64,000 nt of DNA from Desulfofundulus thermobenzoicus (GTDB lineage: Bacteria > Bacillota > Desulfotomaculia > Desulfotomaculales > Desulfovirgulaceae). This document shows, in pieces, positions 37,698 through 45,833 of the stretch. The position numbers and the translations under genes were made by a program. The notes under the pieces were generated by a model. The model did no database searches. It worked only from the letters and a program-made list of their open reading frames with translations, and had not been told where the DNA came from. The DNA is taken from NCBI RefSeq assembly GCF_009428905.1, contig NZ_WHYR01000003.1, forward strand, positions 48,450-112,449, read 5' to 3'. Positions within the stretch are counted from its first letter, which is position 1, and every line of letters begins with the position of its first letter.

Positions 37698-37763
37698 CTG
37701 TTTCTTTTTTTGTAGCTAATCGAACCGTTAGTCTATTGCCACTACCTGGCCGTTTGCTGCGCA

Positions 37764-38639
37764 CTATTGCGCCCCGATGGCCGCTATCCGCCCATCCGGG
37801 TACCACTGGACGGGTTTGCCGAAGACCTGGCTGATGAACCTCAGAGGGACCATCACCCGGTTGCCGTGCATCACGGCGGGAACGTCTATTTTCTGCGCCT
37901 TCCCGTTGACTGTCACTGTCGGGCTGTTTACCGGCAGGTTGATGACCGTGTTATCGTTGTTGATCGTGACCGAGTTATCCTGCTGGTTCCAGGAGATCGC
38001 TTCGTTGCCGATGCCCAGAGCGTTGGCCACCGCCCGCAGCGGGATCAAAGTGCGGCCGTCTTTAATTATTGGAGCAACATCCGATTGAACCTCCGCCCCG
38101 TTGGCGAAAACGCGGGGATGGTCATCCCTGCCCAGGGTTCTGTAAAGCTGGCCCAGCTGCTTGTAGGCCCACCCTTTGTGCTCTATTTTGAGAATCTTTT
38201 TCATTGTTTGCAGTGCTGCCTCGTAGTCGCCCTGGTTCACCTGGGCGATCAGTTGCTCTTTCAGCTGGTTGAGTTCGGTCTGTACCTTATCTTTCTTTTC
38301 CAGCCCGCGGAGCTTCTGCAGAATACGCGCGGCCTCGCCCCACTTGTTGTTCTGGACGGCTTGAGTAAACTCCTCTTTGAGCTTTGTAATCTGATCTTCC
38401 CCATAAACAGATCCGGATACACTCTGATCATCTTCATCGATCTGATCATCTTCATCGATTTGATCATCTTCATCGATCTGATTATCTTCATAAACGCTTC
38501 CGGATACACTCTGGTCAGATAAAGTGGACGTCCCCGCCGCGTTGTCCGGAGGAGTCCCCTGGTCGGCGAAAGCGGCCAGCGGGAAGAGGAACAGGGTGAC
38601 CACAACAACAAGAGACAACAGCTTGCGCAAATCTACCAC
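37764..38639 (-). CDS. Secreted protein with copper amine oxidase N-terminal (stalk) domain
   Basis: 291 aa. Signal peptide (LLSLVVVVTLFLFPLAAFA, cleavage after AFA), then an acidic repeat region (DDQIDE units flanked by SVSGSVY), a helical TPR-like part, and a C-terminal stalk domain (GRTLIPLRAVANALGI ... VMVPLRFISQVFGKPVQW) typical of clostridial cell-surface proteins. It is probably extracellular or wall-associated. The repeat region is encoded by an 18-bp tandem repeat. Confidence 0.85.
   Translation of the reverse strand: MVDLRKLLSLVVVVTLFLFPLAAFADQGTPPDNAAGTSTLSDQSVSGSVYEDNQIDEDDQIDEDDQIDEDDQSVSGSVYGEDQITKLKEEFTQAVQNNKWGEAARILQKLRGLEKKDKVQTELNQLKEQLIAQVNQGDYEAALQTMKKILKIEHKGWAYKQLGQLYRTLGRDDHPRVFANGAEVQSDVAPIIKDGRTLIPLRAVANALGIGNEAISWNQQDNSVTINNDNTVINLPVNSPTVTVNGKAQKIDVPAVMHGNRVMVPLRFISQVFGKPVQWYPDGRIAAIGAQ
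38424..38495. repeat. 18-bp tandem repeat, four copies
   Basis: Unit CTGATCATCTTCATCGAT at 38424, 38442, 38460 and 38478 (last degenerate), encoding the DDQIDE units. Copy number may vary between strains. Confidence 0.9.
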
Positions 38640-38712
38640 TCTCCTTTACAGTTTTTGTGTTTTTATACGAAAATCGACCCGTTTTTCCTGGGTGATGCTC
38701 ACAAAAGAAATG

Positions 38713-39078
38713 TTAATTTTTTGTTAACCCAAGCTTCCAGCCACCGACCACAACAACAAAAGTCATCGCAAGCTCATGGTCGAACTGGCTCCCGGCGCAT
38801 CGAGCTATTTCCCGCAGGGATTCTTCCTCTGGAATCGCGCCCTTATAGGGCCGCCAGGCCGTCACGGCGTCGTAGGCGTCCGCCACCGCCAGCACCCTGG
38901 CCAGAAAGGGTATCTCTTCCCCTTTCAACCCGTCCAGGTATCCCGTGCCGTCCCACCGCTCGTGGTGGTGCCGCACGGCCTCCACTACCAGGGGCAATTC
39001 TTCGCCGAGACCCAGTTCCTCGTTGAACCGCTCCACCAGCTGGGAGCCGATAACCGGGTGCTGGCCATCAATTCTCAC
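38713..39078 (-). pseudogene. Truncated HD-GYP domain gene
   Basis: 121 aa containing only the second half of an HD-GYP domain: [10 protein letters not shown] and [22 protein letters not shown], then [20 protein letters not shown]. The HD motif and everything before it are missing, and homology ends abruptly at about 39078 against AT-rich sequence. It looks like a recombination break; the product would not be a working phosphodiesterase. Confidence 0.75.
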
Positions 39079-39233
39079 TCCAGCTCACTTAAAGAAGAAC
39101 CAGGTGCGGTGTCTGGGTATGTCGAGAAAAGACATGGTTTGTCGCAAATTTTAACGTCATACAAAGAAGGATTAACAAATTATGCATCAAATTATCTTTA
39201 ATTGAGCATTTACGCGAAAGGGTGGAATTGTTT

Positions 39234-39667
39234 ATGGAGCTGGATATCAATAACTATACGGTTAAATTCGTTGCTATTATTGTTGCAATTTTTCTTGTTG
39301 TCTACGGACTATATGCTGCAATAAATTATTATGTTTCAAGTAAAATTCAAAGCTTCATATCGGTGCAAGTAGAACCAGGAGAATCAAGTCCATTGCCTTT
39401 CCCCTGAATTCAATTATAGTTGATATTACAAATAATGATTCAAAAATACATTCGTTCGTGCCAGAAATTGAATTTGTTAATTCTAGGGGAAAAGTTCTTT
39501 ATTCCAAAACTTTCCCGTCACTAGTTCTCGGACCCAAAGAAACTGCACAAGAAAAGATAGGGGGTGATATTTGGTCGTTTTTTAAAGCACCTCCAGATTT
39601 ATCAAATACCCGAATTGAAATTAAGATTAAACGCACAAACAACTTATTCCAAGAAGTCTTCCATTAA
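39234..39667 (+). pseudogene. Frameshifted membrane-anchored protein gene
   Basis: The first frame (ATG at 39234, AGGGTGG upstream) encodes a single membrane helix (FVAIIVAIFLVVYGLYAAI) and stops at 39407. In the -1 frame coding continues without break (LNSIIVDITNNDSKIHSF... to EVFH, 39667). A one-base loss in the TTTCCCC run near 39398-39404 explains it. The joined product of about 144 aa would be one anchor helix plus a beta-rich external domain; no family recognised. Confidence 0.65.
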
Positions 39668-40060
39668 CCACTTATTACTTCGTTTAACGAAATTAAGTGT
39701 AAATGCTTTATCTTTTAAGGAAAAATTTTTGCCATTTTTCATATAAGCTATGTCGTACTTTAAATCAACAATCCCCTCGTTGCCCTGTATGTTCGATTTA
39801 ACCACCGAAACATTGCTCACTGCTACATTGGAAATACCATTATCACGATAATATTTTTGTTTTGCATTAATAGCTGCTTGCACCTTCTCCTTGTCTACAA
39901 AATTATCCGCTACAACCGGATTTAATTCTAATAGTGGCTTAAAATTCTGCAGGGCCATTTGTTCAATAGTCATTTGATCGGCTGCTTGATTAGTCTGGTT
40001 GCAGCTAACCGCCAACAACATAATTGCTAAAATGACGAAAATGAAATGCTTTTTCTTCAT
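39644..40060 (-). CDS. Lipoprotein, unknown
   Basis: 138 aa. Lipoprotein signal with lipobox LLAVSC at the N-terminus (Cys20), then a small alpha/beta domain (VQAAINAKQKYYRDNGISNVAVSNVSV...KSNKWLMEDF) similar in layout to NTF2/DUF4878-type lipoproteins. The start overlaps the stop of the 40057 gene (ATGA), and its last 24 nt overlap the convergent frameshifted gene. Confidence 0.7.
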   Translation of the reverse strand: MKKKHFIFVILAIMLLAVSCNQTNQAADQMTIEQMALQNFKPLLELNPVVADNFVDKEKVQAAINAKQKYYRDNGISNVAVSNVSVVKSNIQGNEGIVDLKYDIAYMKNGKNFSLKDKAFTLNFVKRSNKWLMEDFLE

Positions 40061-40329
40061 GTGAGTAACCCCTTTCTCTTTTTAAATAACTTTTCATATT
40101 CTACTTCCCCGCGAATTTCACCGACAATAGCCCGATCTGGTTCATTTGCTAACGACAACTCGCTGGCATTTTCCGGTACTACAATCCTTTCACTGTTATC
40201 CATTCTGGAGCACATTACCCGGAGGCATGTAGTCTCATGCCACTGTCCGTTCCCCCGAAAAACATAACATTTTTCACTCTGTTCATTTCCCCCTTTCAGT
40301 GCAGACTCAAAAAAACAAAAACCGGGCAC
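40057..40329 (-). CDS. Hypothetical protein, start unresolved
   Basis: Open frame of 90 aa coupled to the lipoprotein gene by an ATGA overlap, which argues that its end is real. Residues from CYVFRGNGQWHETTCLRVM onward look like a genuine protein; the first 15 codons run through a terminator hairpin and are unlikely to be translated. An ATG with GGGGG upstream near 40288 is in another frame, so a frameshift in the nearby G-run is possible. Family unknown. Confidence 0.4.
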   Translation of the reverse strand: MPGFCFFESALKGGNEQSEKCYVFRGNGQWHETTCLRVMCSRMDNSERIVVPENASELSLANEPDRAIVGEIRGEVEYEKLFKKRKGLLT

Positions 40330-40349
40330 CCCCAGAAAAGGATACCCGG
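40322..40349 (-). terminator. Leftward terminator, related to those at 37.7 and 41.75 kb
   Basis: Minus strand CCGGGTATCC loop GGGGTGCCCGG followed by TTTTTGTTTTTTT. It closes the transcript of the 40459-41152 gene. Confidence 0.8.
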
Positions 40350-40458
40350 CCTTTGGTAAACTACCTGCCCACCGGCCTGCTCACTGGCTCCTTCGGCAGT
40401 AGTAACGGCACAATTATGGCCATCCTTAAAATAGTAAAGAACAAAATGAGTCCTGTTT

Positions 40459-41152
40459 CTATTTAATTAAAGAGATGATACCAAACACAATAGTTAAAAC
40501 CATTCCAACGATCGCCATTATATTTGTATAACGATTCCTTTTATCTTGCAGTTTGATATTAGATTCTAATATTTCGAGTTCATCAGCATCTGCATCTCGT
40601 TAGTAGCGGCCAGGTCAACCGCTGTTTGATATTAGATTCTAATATTTCGAGTTCATCAGCCAACTGTTTTAACATTAACCTTCCCAAATCTATGTTATTA
40701 GACTCGATAGCATTCCTCAAACTTATTAATAAATTGGCTTCTTTACTTGAAAGAGATACAAATGGATTTTTTTCTCGCGCATCATCAATAATTTTTAAAG
40801 CTTTGGTTCTAATATCATTACTTGGTTCTATTTTATATATTTTCTTAAATTTCTTAGAATCTAATGTATCTATTTGGAAAACCATTTCTTCCAACAAATC
40901 AATGAAACTTTTTGTTTCATTGGATAAGTTTGGATTCTTTTCTGATAATTTTTTGTAATTCATGCTAATTTGTTTTATATACTCATCTTCATTTGCAAGG
41001 GTGGAAAAGATACTATTAACCGCTTTAAAAAAGGTTCTATGTACTATTCTTACCATATCCCTTCTAATGGCAATAGAAATAATATATACATAGAACCCAA
41101 GCAACAGAAGCAGTAAAATTATAGAAACTATTTCTGACATTGGAACCACCAT
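40459..41152 (-). pseudogene. Membrane protein with C-terminus displaced by a 73-bp duplication
   Basis: The current frame starts at 41152 and ends at 40583 (189 aa): an N-terminal helix (IVSIILLLLLLGFYVYIISIAI) and a helical soluble part. A 73-bp insertion made of a 37-bp direct repeat plus 36 bp of foreign sequence shifts the frame. Removing it restores the tail LQDKRNRYTNIMAIVGMV and a second membrane helix ending at 40459. No family recognised. The current truncated product may still be made. Confidence 0.7.
40551..40660. repeat. 37-bp direct repeat, 73 bp apart
   Basis: The same 37 bases occur at 40551-40587 and 40624-40660, separated by 36 bases (40588-40623) not found nearby. The spacing of 73 breaks the reading frame. 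Confidence 0.95.
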
Positions 41153-41163
41153 ACTACACCATA

Positions 41164-41301
41164 CTATCTGCGTTTCAATATTTTATCTATATAAGTTCTT
41201 TTTTTTAACCTTTGTAAATCTTTACGATTAGCGTTATAAATTGACAAGAAATAACATATAAATATAAATAACCCCAAAAGTGAAAGTAAGAGTATTTCCA
41301 T
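41164..41301 (-). CDS. Small single-helix membrane protein
   Basis: 45 aa with GGAGGG 6 nt before the ATG. One hydrophobic helix (ILLLSLLGLFIFICYFLSIY) followed by a strongly basic tail (KDLQRLKKRTYIDKILKRR). It is just upstream of the 41152 membrane gene on the same strand and probably co-transcribed. Function unknown. Confidence 0.55.
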   Translation of the reverse strand: MEILLLSLLGLFIFICYFLSIYNANRKDLQRLKKRTYIDKILKRR

Positions 41302-41458
41302 GTTTATCCCTCCATATTATAAACGCTTGAAAATTCTATGTAAAGGTAGTTATTGCTATTCCATTATTACCCATAATTATCAGCAACATCCTATTGTCTC
41401 ACATGCGGCCGTTACTCCAGAAACAGAAACACCATGAAGACTTTTACCGCCGTGACCA

Positions 41459-41707
41459 TTACGGAGAGGATTTACTGCCCACCGACCTGACCACCGGGTC
41501 TTTCGGTACCTGCTTGGGGGTCGGCTTAAGCCACGACACGATCACGACCGGCGGCTCAGTCGGAGGCTCCGGTGGCTTTGGCACCACAAATCCCGGCTTC
41601 TTCGGAAGCCTGGGCGGCTGGATGCCAATTGGCCCGGCAAACGCCGGCACCGCCAGGGCCACCACCGTAAAGGCGGCCAGCACCAGCAACGCTACGGCTT
41701 TGCGCAT
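41459..41707 (-). CDS. Small secreted proline-rich protein
   Basis: 82 aa. Signal peptide (AVALLVLAAFTVVALAVPAFA) followed by about 60 residues rich in Pro, Lys and Val (IQPPRLPKKPGFVVPKPPEPPTEPP). GGGGGAGAA ribosome-binding site. The tail KDPVVRSVGS resembles a short C-terminal tail encoded near 40363-40390, suggesting a decayed paralogue there. Function unknown. Confidence 0.6.
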   Translation of the reverse strand: MRKAVALLVLAAFTVVALAVPAFAGPIGIQPPRLPKKPGFVVPKPPEPPTEPPVVIVSWLKPTPKQVPKDPVVRSVGSKSSP

Positions 41708-41747
41708 GTCTGTTCTCCCCCTTTTCGATGTGGCTTCAAAATAAAAA

Positions 41748-41776
41748 GCCGAACACCCCCGAAAAAGGTGCCCGGC
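41748..41776 (-). terminator. Terminator after the HEAT-like gene
   Basis: Minus strand GCCGGGCACC loop GGTGTTCGGC followed by TTTTTATTTT, ten bases past the stop at 41787. Confidence 0.85.
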
Positions 41777-41786
41777 CCGCAGAAAA

Positions 41787-42056
41787 CTACCTGCCTACCG
41801 GCCCGAACAACCCCAGCAATGCATCGAACTGCACGCCCCGCCCCGCCATCCTCCCGGCCGTCCTGCGGTCCACTTCCCCGCATAGAACCAGCCGGCACAG
41901 CGCTCCCAGCCGTACCTGGGGGTCGGGGTCGTTCACCAAAAAGAGCGCCAGATCCCCCGGACACCCCGGGTGGCGCACCGCGTGCCAGCGCATCTTCGGG
42001 TTTTCAGAGAACGCCCAGGAAGCGAGTTTTTGCAGAACAGCGCCGTCCGATTCCAT
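41787..42056 (-). CDS. Small HEAT/LRV-like repeat protein
   Basis: 89 aa from the ATG at 42056 (GGTAGGG upstream); a longer start at 42095 would overlap the upstream gene. Helical repeat pattern: ENPKMRWHAVRHPGCPGDLALFLVNDPDPQVRLGALCRL, the WxVRHPxCP...L...DPxxxVR pattern of variant leucine-rich/HEAT repeats. Such short pieces often bind proteins. No catalytic motif. Confidence 0.6.
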   Translation of the reverse strand: MESDGAVLQKLASWAFSENPKMRWHAVRHPGCPGDLALFLVNDPDPQVRLGALCRLVLCGEVDRRTAGRMAGRGVQFDALLGLFGPVGR

Positions 42057-42066
42057 CAGCCCTACC

Positions 42067-43707
42067 TCACACTTCCCTTCGATAGTTTTGAACAAAATTC
42101 GATATACCGGATGGCGGTATATCCGGATTCACCGTAACGGTACAAGGATTTGAAGTAAAACTCTGACCGTTTGATATGGAATAAACCGCCGTGATTATGG
42201 CCGTGCCGACATACGGCCCGCTGAATACCTGCCCCGGTCCGCTCACGTAAGCCACTACCGCTCCACTTTGAACAAGGGTGGGATATTGCGCAACATTCCA
42301 GGCCACCAAATTGGTCACATCTTGCGTGCTCCCGTCGGAATAATTGGCCGTTACTGCCAGAGAACCTATGAATTTGTTCACGCCAATTACGCTAAGAGAT
42401 GTTGGCGATAATGTTATGCCAGTAAGTGCCTTAACTTCCAGCTTAACTTCAAAGATTTTAGGAGTAACGTTGGAATCACTGGTATCCAATACTGCATGCA
42501 CAACAAACTGATTTCCGGACTCAATTGTGGCCCAACTACCAGGTGTCACAGCAGCCCAGTTTAATCCGCCATCAGAACTAATATACCAATCTACAGAAGT
42601 ACCGGGTGGCAAAGTTTGATTTACCGTCAGCAACACATTGTCGTAATTGCTTTCGGTATTAACAACTACTGAATAATAATCCTTGGGATGTAAATAGCCC
42701 AAAGAAACCAGATTCAATCCGGAAACTTCCAAAGCCGGGTTTTCCACAACCATTCCCGCGGCGTCATCATACGTGTAGTATTTTACGCCGGATCGAGTAA
42801 GCACGGCGTAATCGTAACTCCCCAGCTTAATGGAAAGGGCCACCGGGCTGGAGATAGGCGAAGCGGACAATGCGGCTACGCTTTTATACCCGCCTGCGTC
42901 ATTTTGCAGGTAATAATTAACCCCGGAGTTATTCAGCACCGCCGTCCCGGTCTGCTGGCCGCTCACTGATAAGGTCCCGGTGAGGCCGGTCACCGTCCTG
43001 GTGCTGTCCTGCACGTAATTGCCCGTGGCGTCGTTGTAGACGTAATAGTAAAAAGCGTTTGCGGTCGCAACCACCATGTCCGGTGTGCCTGGCATCACGG
43101 ACACGGCTACCGGGTTGGTCAGACCGGTGCTGAAAGTTACGCTTGGAGCCAGGCTTCCCCCGGAGGCATCATAAACGGTAACCGTGCCCGATTTGGAGAG
43201 CACGGCCGCTTTGTCAGCGTTGGACCATGAGCTGACCGAGAGCACGTTATTCAGGCCGGTCACCTGCAGGTTGGGATTCGTGGCCATCTGGGAGCCGTTG
43301 AATTTATACAGGGTCAGCGAATTACTGGTCAGCGCCCAGATGTCCGGTGTATCCTGCCTTACGGCCACACCGATGGCGTTGGTAACGGATGGCACGGACA
43401 GGGCCGGGTTCAGGGCCATCTTGCCCGTGGCGTCATCGTAGCTGTAGACGTTAATCCCGCCGGCTGTGGCTATGGCGTATTCGTAGCCGAACTGTTTCAT
43501 GGCTATGGCGTCGGGCATGGGCTGTTGCGGCAGGCAGACGTAGCCGCCGGCGGTGTCCACATAGGCCGTGGTTTTACCCGTGTCAACGTAGTCGGTGTTC
43601 TGGAACTTGTCGTCCAGGATCACCTGGCCGGCGCCGGCCGGGTGCGGGTGATAAAGGGCCAGGACCAGCGCGGCCAGAAAAATGAGTAACCCGGTCTTTT
43701 TGAGCAT
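42067..43707 (-). CDS. Secreted beta-propeller-like protein with a Big2-like domain
   Basis: 546 aa. Signal peptide (LLIFLAALVLALYHPHPAGAG), then seven or so repeats of about 50 residues (PVAVSVMPGTPDMVVATANAF...; PVALSIKLGSYDYAVLTRSG...) that suggest a propeller, and from about residue 430 an Ig-like Big2 domain (TGITLSPTSLSVIGVNK ... VTANYSDGSTQDVTNLVAW). Likely exported and surface-associated, perhaps a pilus-related adhesin by position; that role is inference. Confidence 0.75.
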   Translation of the reverse strand: MLKKTGLLIFLAALVLALYHPHPAGAGQVILDDKFQNTDYVDTGKTTAYVDTAGGYVCLPQQPMPDAIAMKQFGYEYAIATAGGINVYSYDDATGKMALNPALSVPSVTNAIGVAVRQDTPDIWALTSNSLTLYKFNGSQMATNPNLQVTGLNNVLSVSSWSNADKAAVLSKSGTVTVYDASGGSLAPSVTFSTGLTNPVAVSVMPGTPDMVVATANAFYYYVYNDATGNYVQDSTRTVTGLTGTLSVSGQQTGTAVLNNSGVNYYLQNDAGGYKSVAALSASPISSPVALSIKLGSYDYAVLTRSGVKYYTYDDAAGMVVENPALEVSGLNLVSLGYLHPKDYYSVVVNTESNYDNVLLTVNQTLPPGTSVDWYISSDGGLNWAAVTPGSWATIESGNQFVVHAVLDTSDSNVTPKIFEVKLEVKALTGITLSPTSLSVIGVNKFIGSLAVTANYSDGSTQDVTNLVAWNVAQYPTLVQSGAVVAYVSGPGQVFSGPYVGTAIITAVYSISNGQSFTSNPCTVTVNPDIPPSGISNFVQNYRREV

Positions 43708-43720
43708 TGCCTCTCACTCC

Positions 43721-44449
43721 CTAAATCCGGTCCACCTGGACTATTTTCCATACCCCGGCGGCATCGGCGGCGGTGAACATTACGTCTACCTTCAGGGGCT
43801 TTTGGTTGGGATACACCACGGTATAACTGCCCCGGACGAGAAAATATCCGTCTCCCGTGCCCACAGGGGTCAACTGGAAGCCGGATATGCTACCCCGGAG
43901 CCTGACGTTTTTAACGTCCTGCCGCTGGACCTGGATAAGGGCATGCCCGGTGAGGTACTGCCTGGCTTTGGCCCAGTCCCCCTGCACGGCTGATGTCACG
44001 TAAGCTCTTAGTGTCTCTGACAGGGCGTCCGGGATTTCGCCTTCTTTTAGCCGGGCCGGCAAACTGGGACCGGCCATTTCCATCTTGTAGATAAGCCACT
44101 TTCCAGCTTTTCGTTCCAGGTAAAAGCGATAATTCCGGCGGTCGTGCCCGGGCATTTCGGTGATGTCCGCGTCCACCAGGGCAAAGTTTTCGGCCTGTGA
44201 GATAGTGTTTAGCTTTTCATCAGTAACTGTTACCGGTTTGTCATTTACGTGTTTAGCGTTCTGTCCCTCGGCGGCCAATGCCTCGCCGGTGAGATACCCC
44301 GCCGCCTGCTGCCAGTTTTGTGAGCTTGCAGCCGCGATGTAGTTTTTGACCACTTCTTCCGTGTCGGTTGGCGGCGCTTTGCCGCCGCACCCGGATAGGG
44401 CCAGAGGAAATAACAAGCAGATAACACCGATTGCAATGCCCCGTTTCAT
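43721..44449 (-). CDS. Lipoprotein with two NTF2-like domains
   Basis: 242 aa. Lipobox LALSGC (Cys21). Two similar halves: VVKNYIAAASSQNWQQAAGYLTGEAL and LRAYVTSAVQGDWAKARQYLTGHAL each start an NTF2-like fold, indicating an internal duplication. GAAGGGAG ribosome-binding site; 13 nt upstream of the propeller protein and probably co-transcribed. Confidence 0.8.
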   Translation of the reverse strand: MKRGIAIGVICLLFPLALSGCGGKAPPTDTEEVVKNYIAAASSQNWQQAAGYLTGEALAAEGQNAKHVNDKPVTVTDEKLNTISQAENFALVDADITEMPGHDRRNYRFYLERKAGKWLIYKMEMAGPSLPARLKEGEIPDALSETLRAYVTSAVQGDWAKARQYLTGHALIQVQRQDVKNVRLRGSISGFQLTPVGTGDGYFLVRGSYTVVYPNQKPLKVDVMFTAADAAGVWKIVQVDRI

Positions 44450-44476
44450 GAAACCACTCCCTTCGCAAAAAAAGAA

Positions 44477-44497
44477 GCCCCGGTTTTACCCCGGGGC
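44477..44497 (-). terminator. Terminator after the 44505 gene
   Basis: GCCCCGG loop CCGGGGC; the minus strand continues CTTCTTTTTTT. It separates the 44505 gene from the lipoprotein operon. Confidence 0.85.
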
Positions 44498-44504
44498 GAA
44501 ACCA

Positions 44505-45590
44505 TTAAAGTTTCCAGATGGTAATTGCCTTTGTTGCAACATTCCCGGCCTCGTCTTTGACTCCAATTACAATTGTATTCGGGCCGGGACTCGTTAATGG
44601 TACGCTAACCTTACCATCGGCAGGAAGAGGGGAATATGTTCCACCGTTGACATTATAATTCAGGCTTGCACTTTTGTTATCGCTCGCGGCTATAACCAGG
44701 CGTATGGAACTACCGCTTGTCGCCGTAGCCCCTGAAAGGGTTTTCACTTCAACCGAAGGCGACACGTTATCGGTGGCAATTGTATTATTAATGTTTGTTA
44801 TGATGGTTTGCATGTTGTTTACGGCAGTTAGAGCTTCATTGGCCTTATCTCTGGCTTCTTTCGCCAGCGTAGCGGCGGACTTGCCTTCGGCGGAGTCCCA
44901 CACCCGGCTCGCCGCAGTGTCTGCGCTGGTTTTGGCTGCATCTGCGCTGGTTTTGGCGCTGTTTGCAGCGTTGTAAGCATTCGCTGCATTGGTTGCAGCT
45001 GCACTTGCATTATTAGATAGAGTGGTAAATTGTGATTCGGTCGAGGCGAAAATTATAGCGTTAAATTCAAAAGCTAAATCACCTTCAATATGAGCGTAAC
45101 CAGTATTATAGTCTCCGTTTGTTGAAGCTGACGGCTGGCCTAGTTTGAATCCACGATAGTTTTGACCCAAAAAAAACTCACCAAAATCTATATCTGAATT
45201 TGGAGCGGTATTAGGATTAAAATTTAAATTTGTACATAATATTTGGTTTCCATTATTATCTATGCCATATACTGGTATGGTGGCAGTGGTATAACTACTC
45301 CAGTAAGTGTTATGTTGACTATTCGTTACGTGTAGTTTTACTTTCACCAACCCAGCTCCCATATTACCCGGCACATAAATTGGGTTATTATAAGGGTTAG
45401 GGCTATAGCGAGCAGTAACACTATAACCTTGACCGGTAAAGTTAATTGAAAGATAGGTCGCTCCACTTCCCGTATATGCCTGGTAATAATCGGCGTAAGC
45501 TACTGGCAGATTAATCGCTGAGAAAAAAGTGGAACCCATAACAGCCAGAATAAGCACTATATTTTTTATTTTACGTGCTATATTATACAT
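44505..45590 (-). CDS. Secreted surface protein with Ala-rich helical stalk
   Basis: 361 aa. Signal peptide (IVLILAVMGSTFFSAINLPVAYA), a beta-rich domain with many Asn, Tyr and Gly (residues 35-185), an Ala/Asn/Lys heptad-like stalk (NAANAYNAANSAKTSADAAKT, about 190-270) likely to form a coiled coil, and a C-terminal Ig-like domain (SIRLVIAASDNKSASLNYNVNGG ... GVKDEAGNVATKAITI). Looks like an exported adhesin. Unusual initiation region: see the hairpin at 45598-45632. Confidence 0.7.
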   Translation of the reverse strand: MYNIARKIKNIVLILAVMGSTFFSAINLPVAYADYYQAYTGSGATYLSINFTGQGYSVTARYSPNPYNNPIYVPGNMGAGLVKVKLHVTNSQHNTYWSSYTTATIPVYGIDNNGNQILCTNLNFNPNTAPNSDIDFGEFFLGQNYRGFKLGQPSASTNGDYNTGYAHIEGDLAFEFNAIIFASTESQFTTLSNNASAAATNAANAYNAANSAKTSADAAKTSADTAASRVWDSAEGKSAATLAKEARDKANEALTAVNNMQTIITNINNTIATDNVSPSVEVKTLSGATATSGSSIRLVIAASDNKSASLNYNVNGGTYSPLPADGKVSVPLTSPGPNTIVIGVKDEAGNVATKAITIWKL

Positions 45591-45597
45591 TAATGTT

Positions 45598-45632
45598 TGC
45601 GGTTACCAAACCCTGTAACCGCACTCACCTCC
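45598..45632 (-). promoter_or_regulatory. Hairpin between ribosome-binding site and start codon
   Basis: On the minus strand GGAGGTGAG (45624-45632) lies 33 nt before the ATG at 45590. Between them TGCGGTTAC and GTAACCGCA form a perfect 9-bp stem with an 8-nt loop (45598-45623). Folding brings the ribosome-binding site to about 8 nt from the start. No T-run follows, so it is not a terminator. Confidence 0.65.
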
Positions 45633-45674
45633 ATTTTTAAATTTTTAATAGAGACGATCGATTAATTCTTTTCA

Positions 45675-45818
45675 CTACTGTTCAATTTTGAATATGCTGA
45701 CGCTTGACACCGGAATCGTATTCCCCAACATGTGCCTTCCGAGAAGCGCCCCCACACCCGGTACTATGCTCGGCTGGTTGTAGCACACCTTCACCGTGGC
45801 GTAGGTCTGCCCCTCAGT
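45675..45818 (-). pseudogene. C-terminal remnant of a TadE-like or other surface protein
   Basis: In frame after the pilT stop and another TGA, about 45 codons read QTYATVKVCYNQPSIVPG and then LLGRHMLGNTIPVSSVSI to a stop at 45677. This resembles the C-terminal end of TadE/TadG-type pseudopilins. No start codon precedes it. The rest of the gap 45633-45833 holds nothing else I can support. Confidence 0.5.
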
Positions 45819-45833
45819 TGGTCATCGCCCGGC

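Noticed and set aside
38424..38495. CRISPR-like repeat
   Set aside because: The 18-bp units are contiguous without spacers and encode a peptide repeat in a secreted protein.
41394..41744. 116-aa plus-strand frame
   Set aside because: Antisense to the signal-peptide-bearing 41459-41707 gene; low-complexity Gly/Thr composition and no ribosome-binding site.
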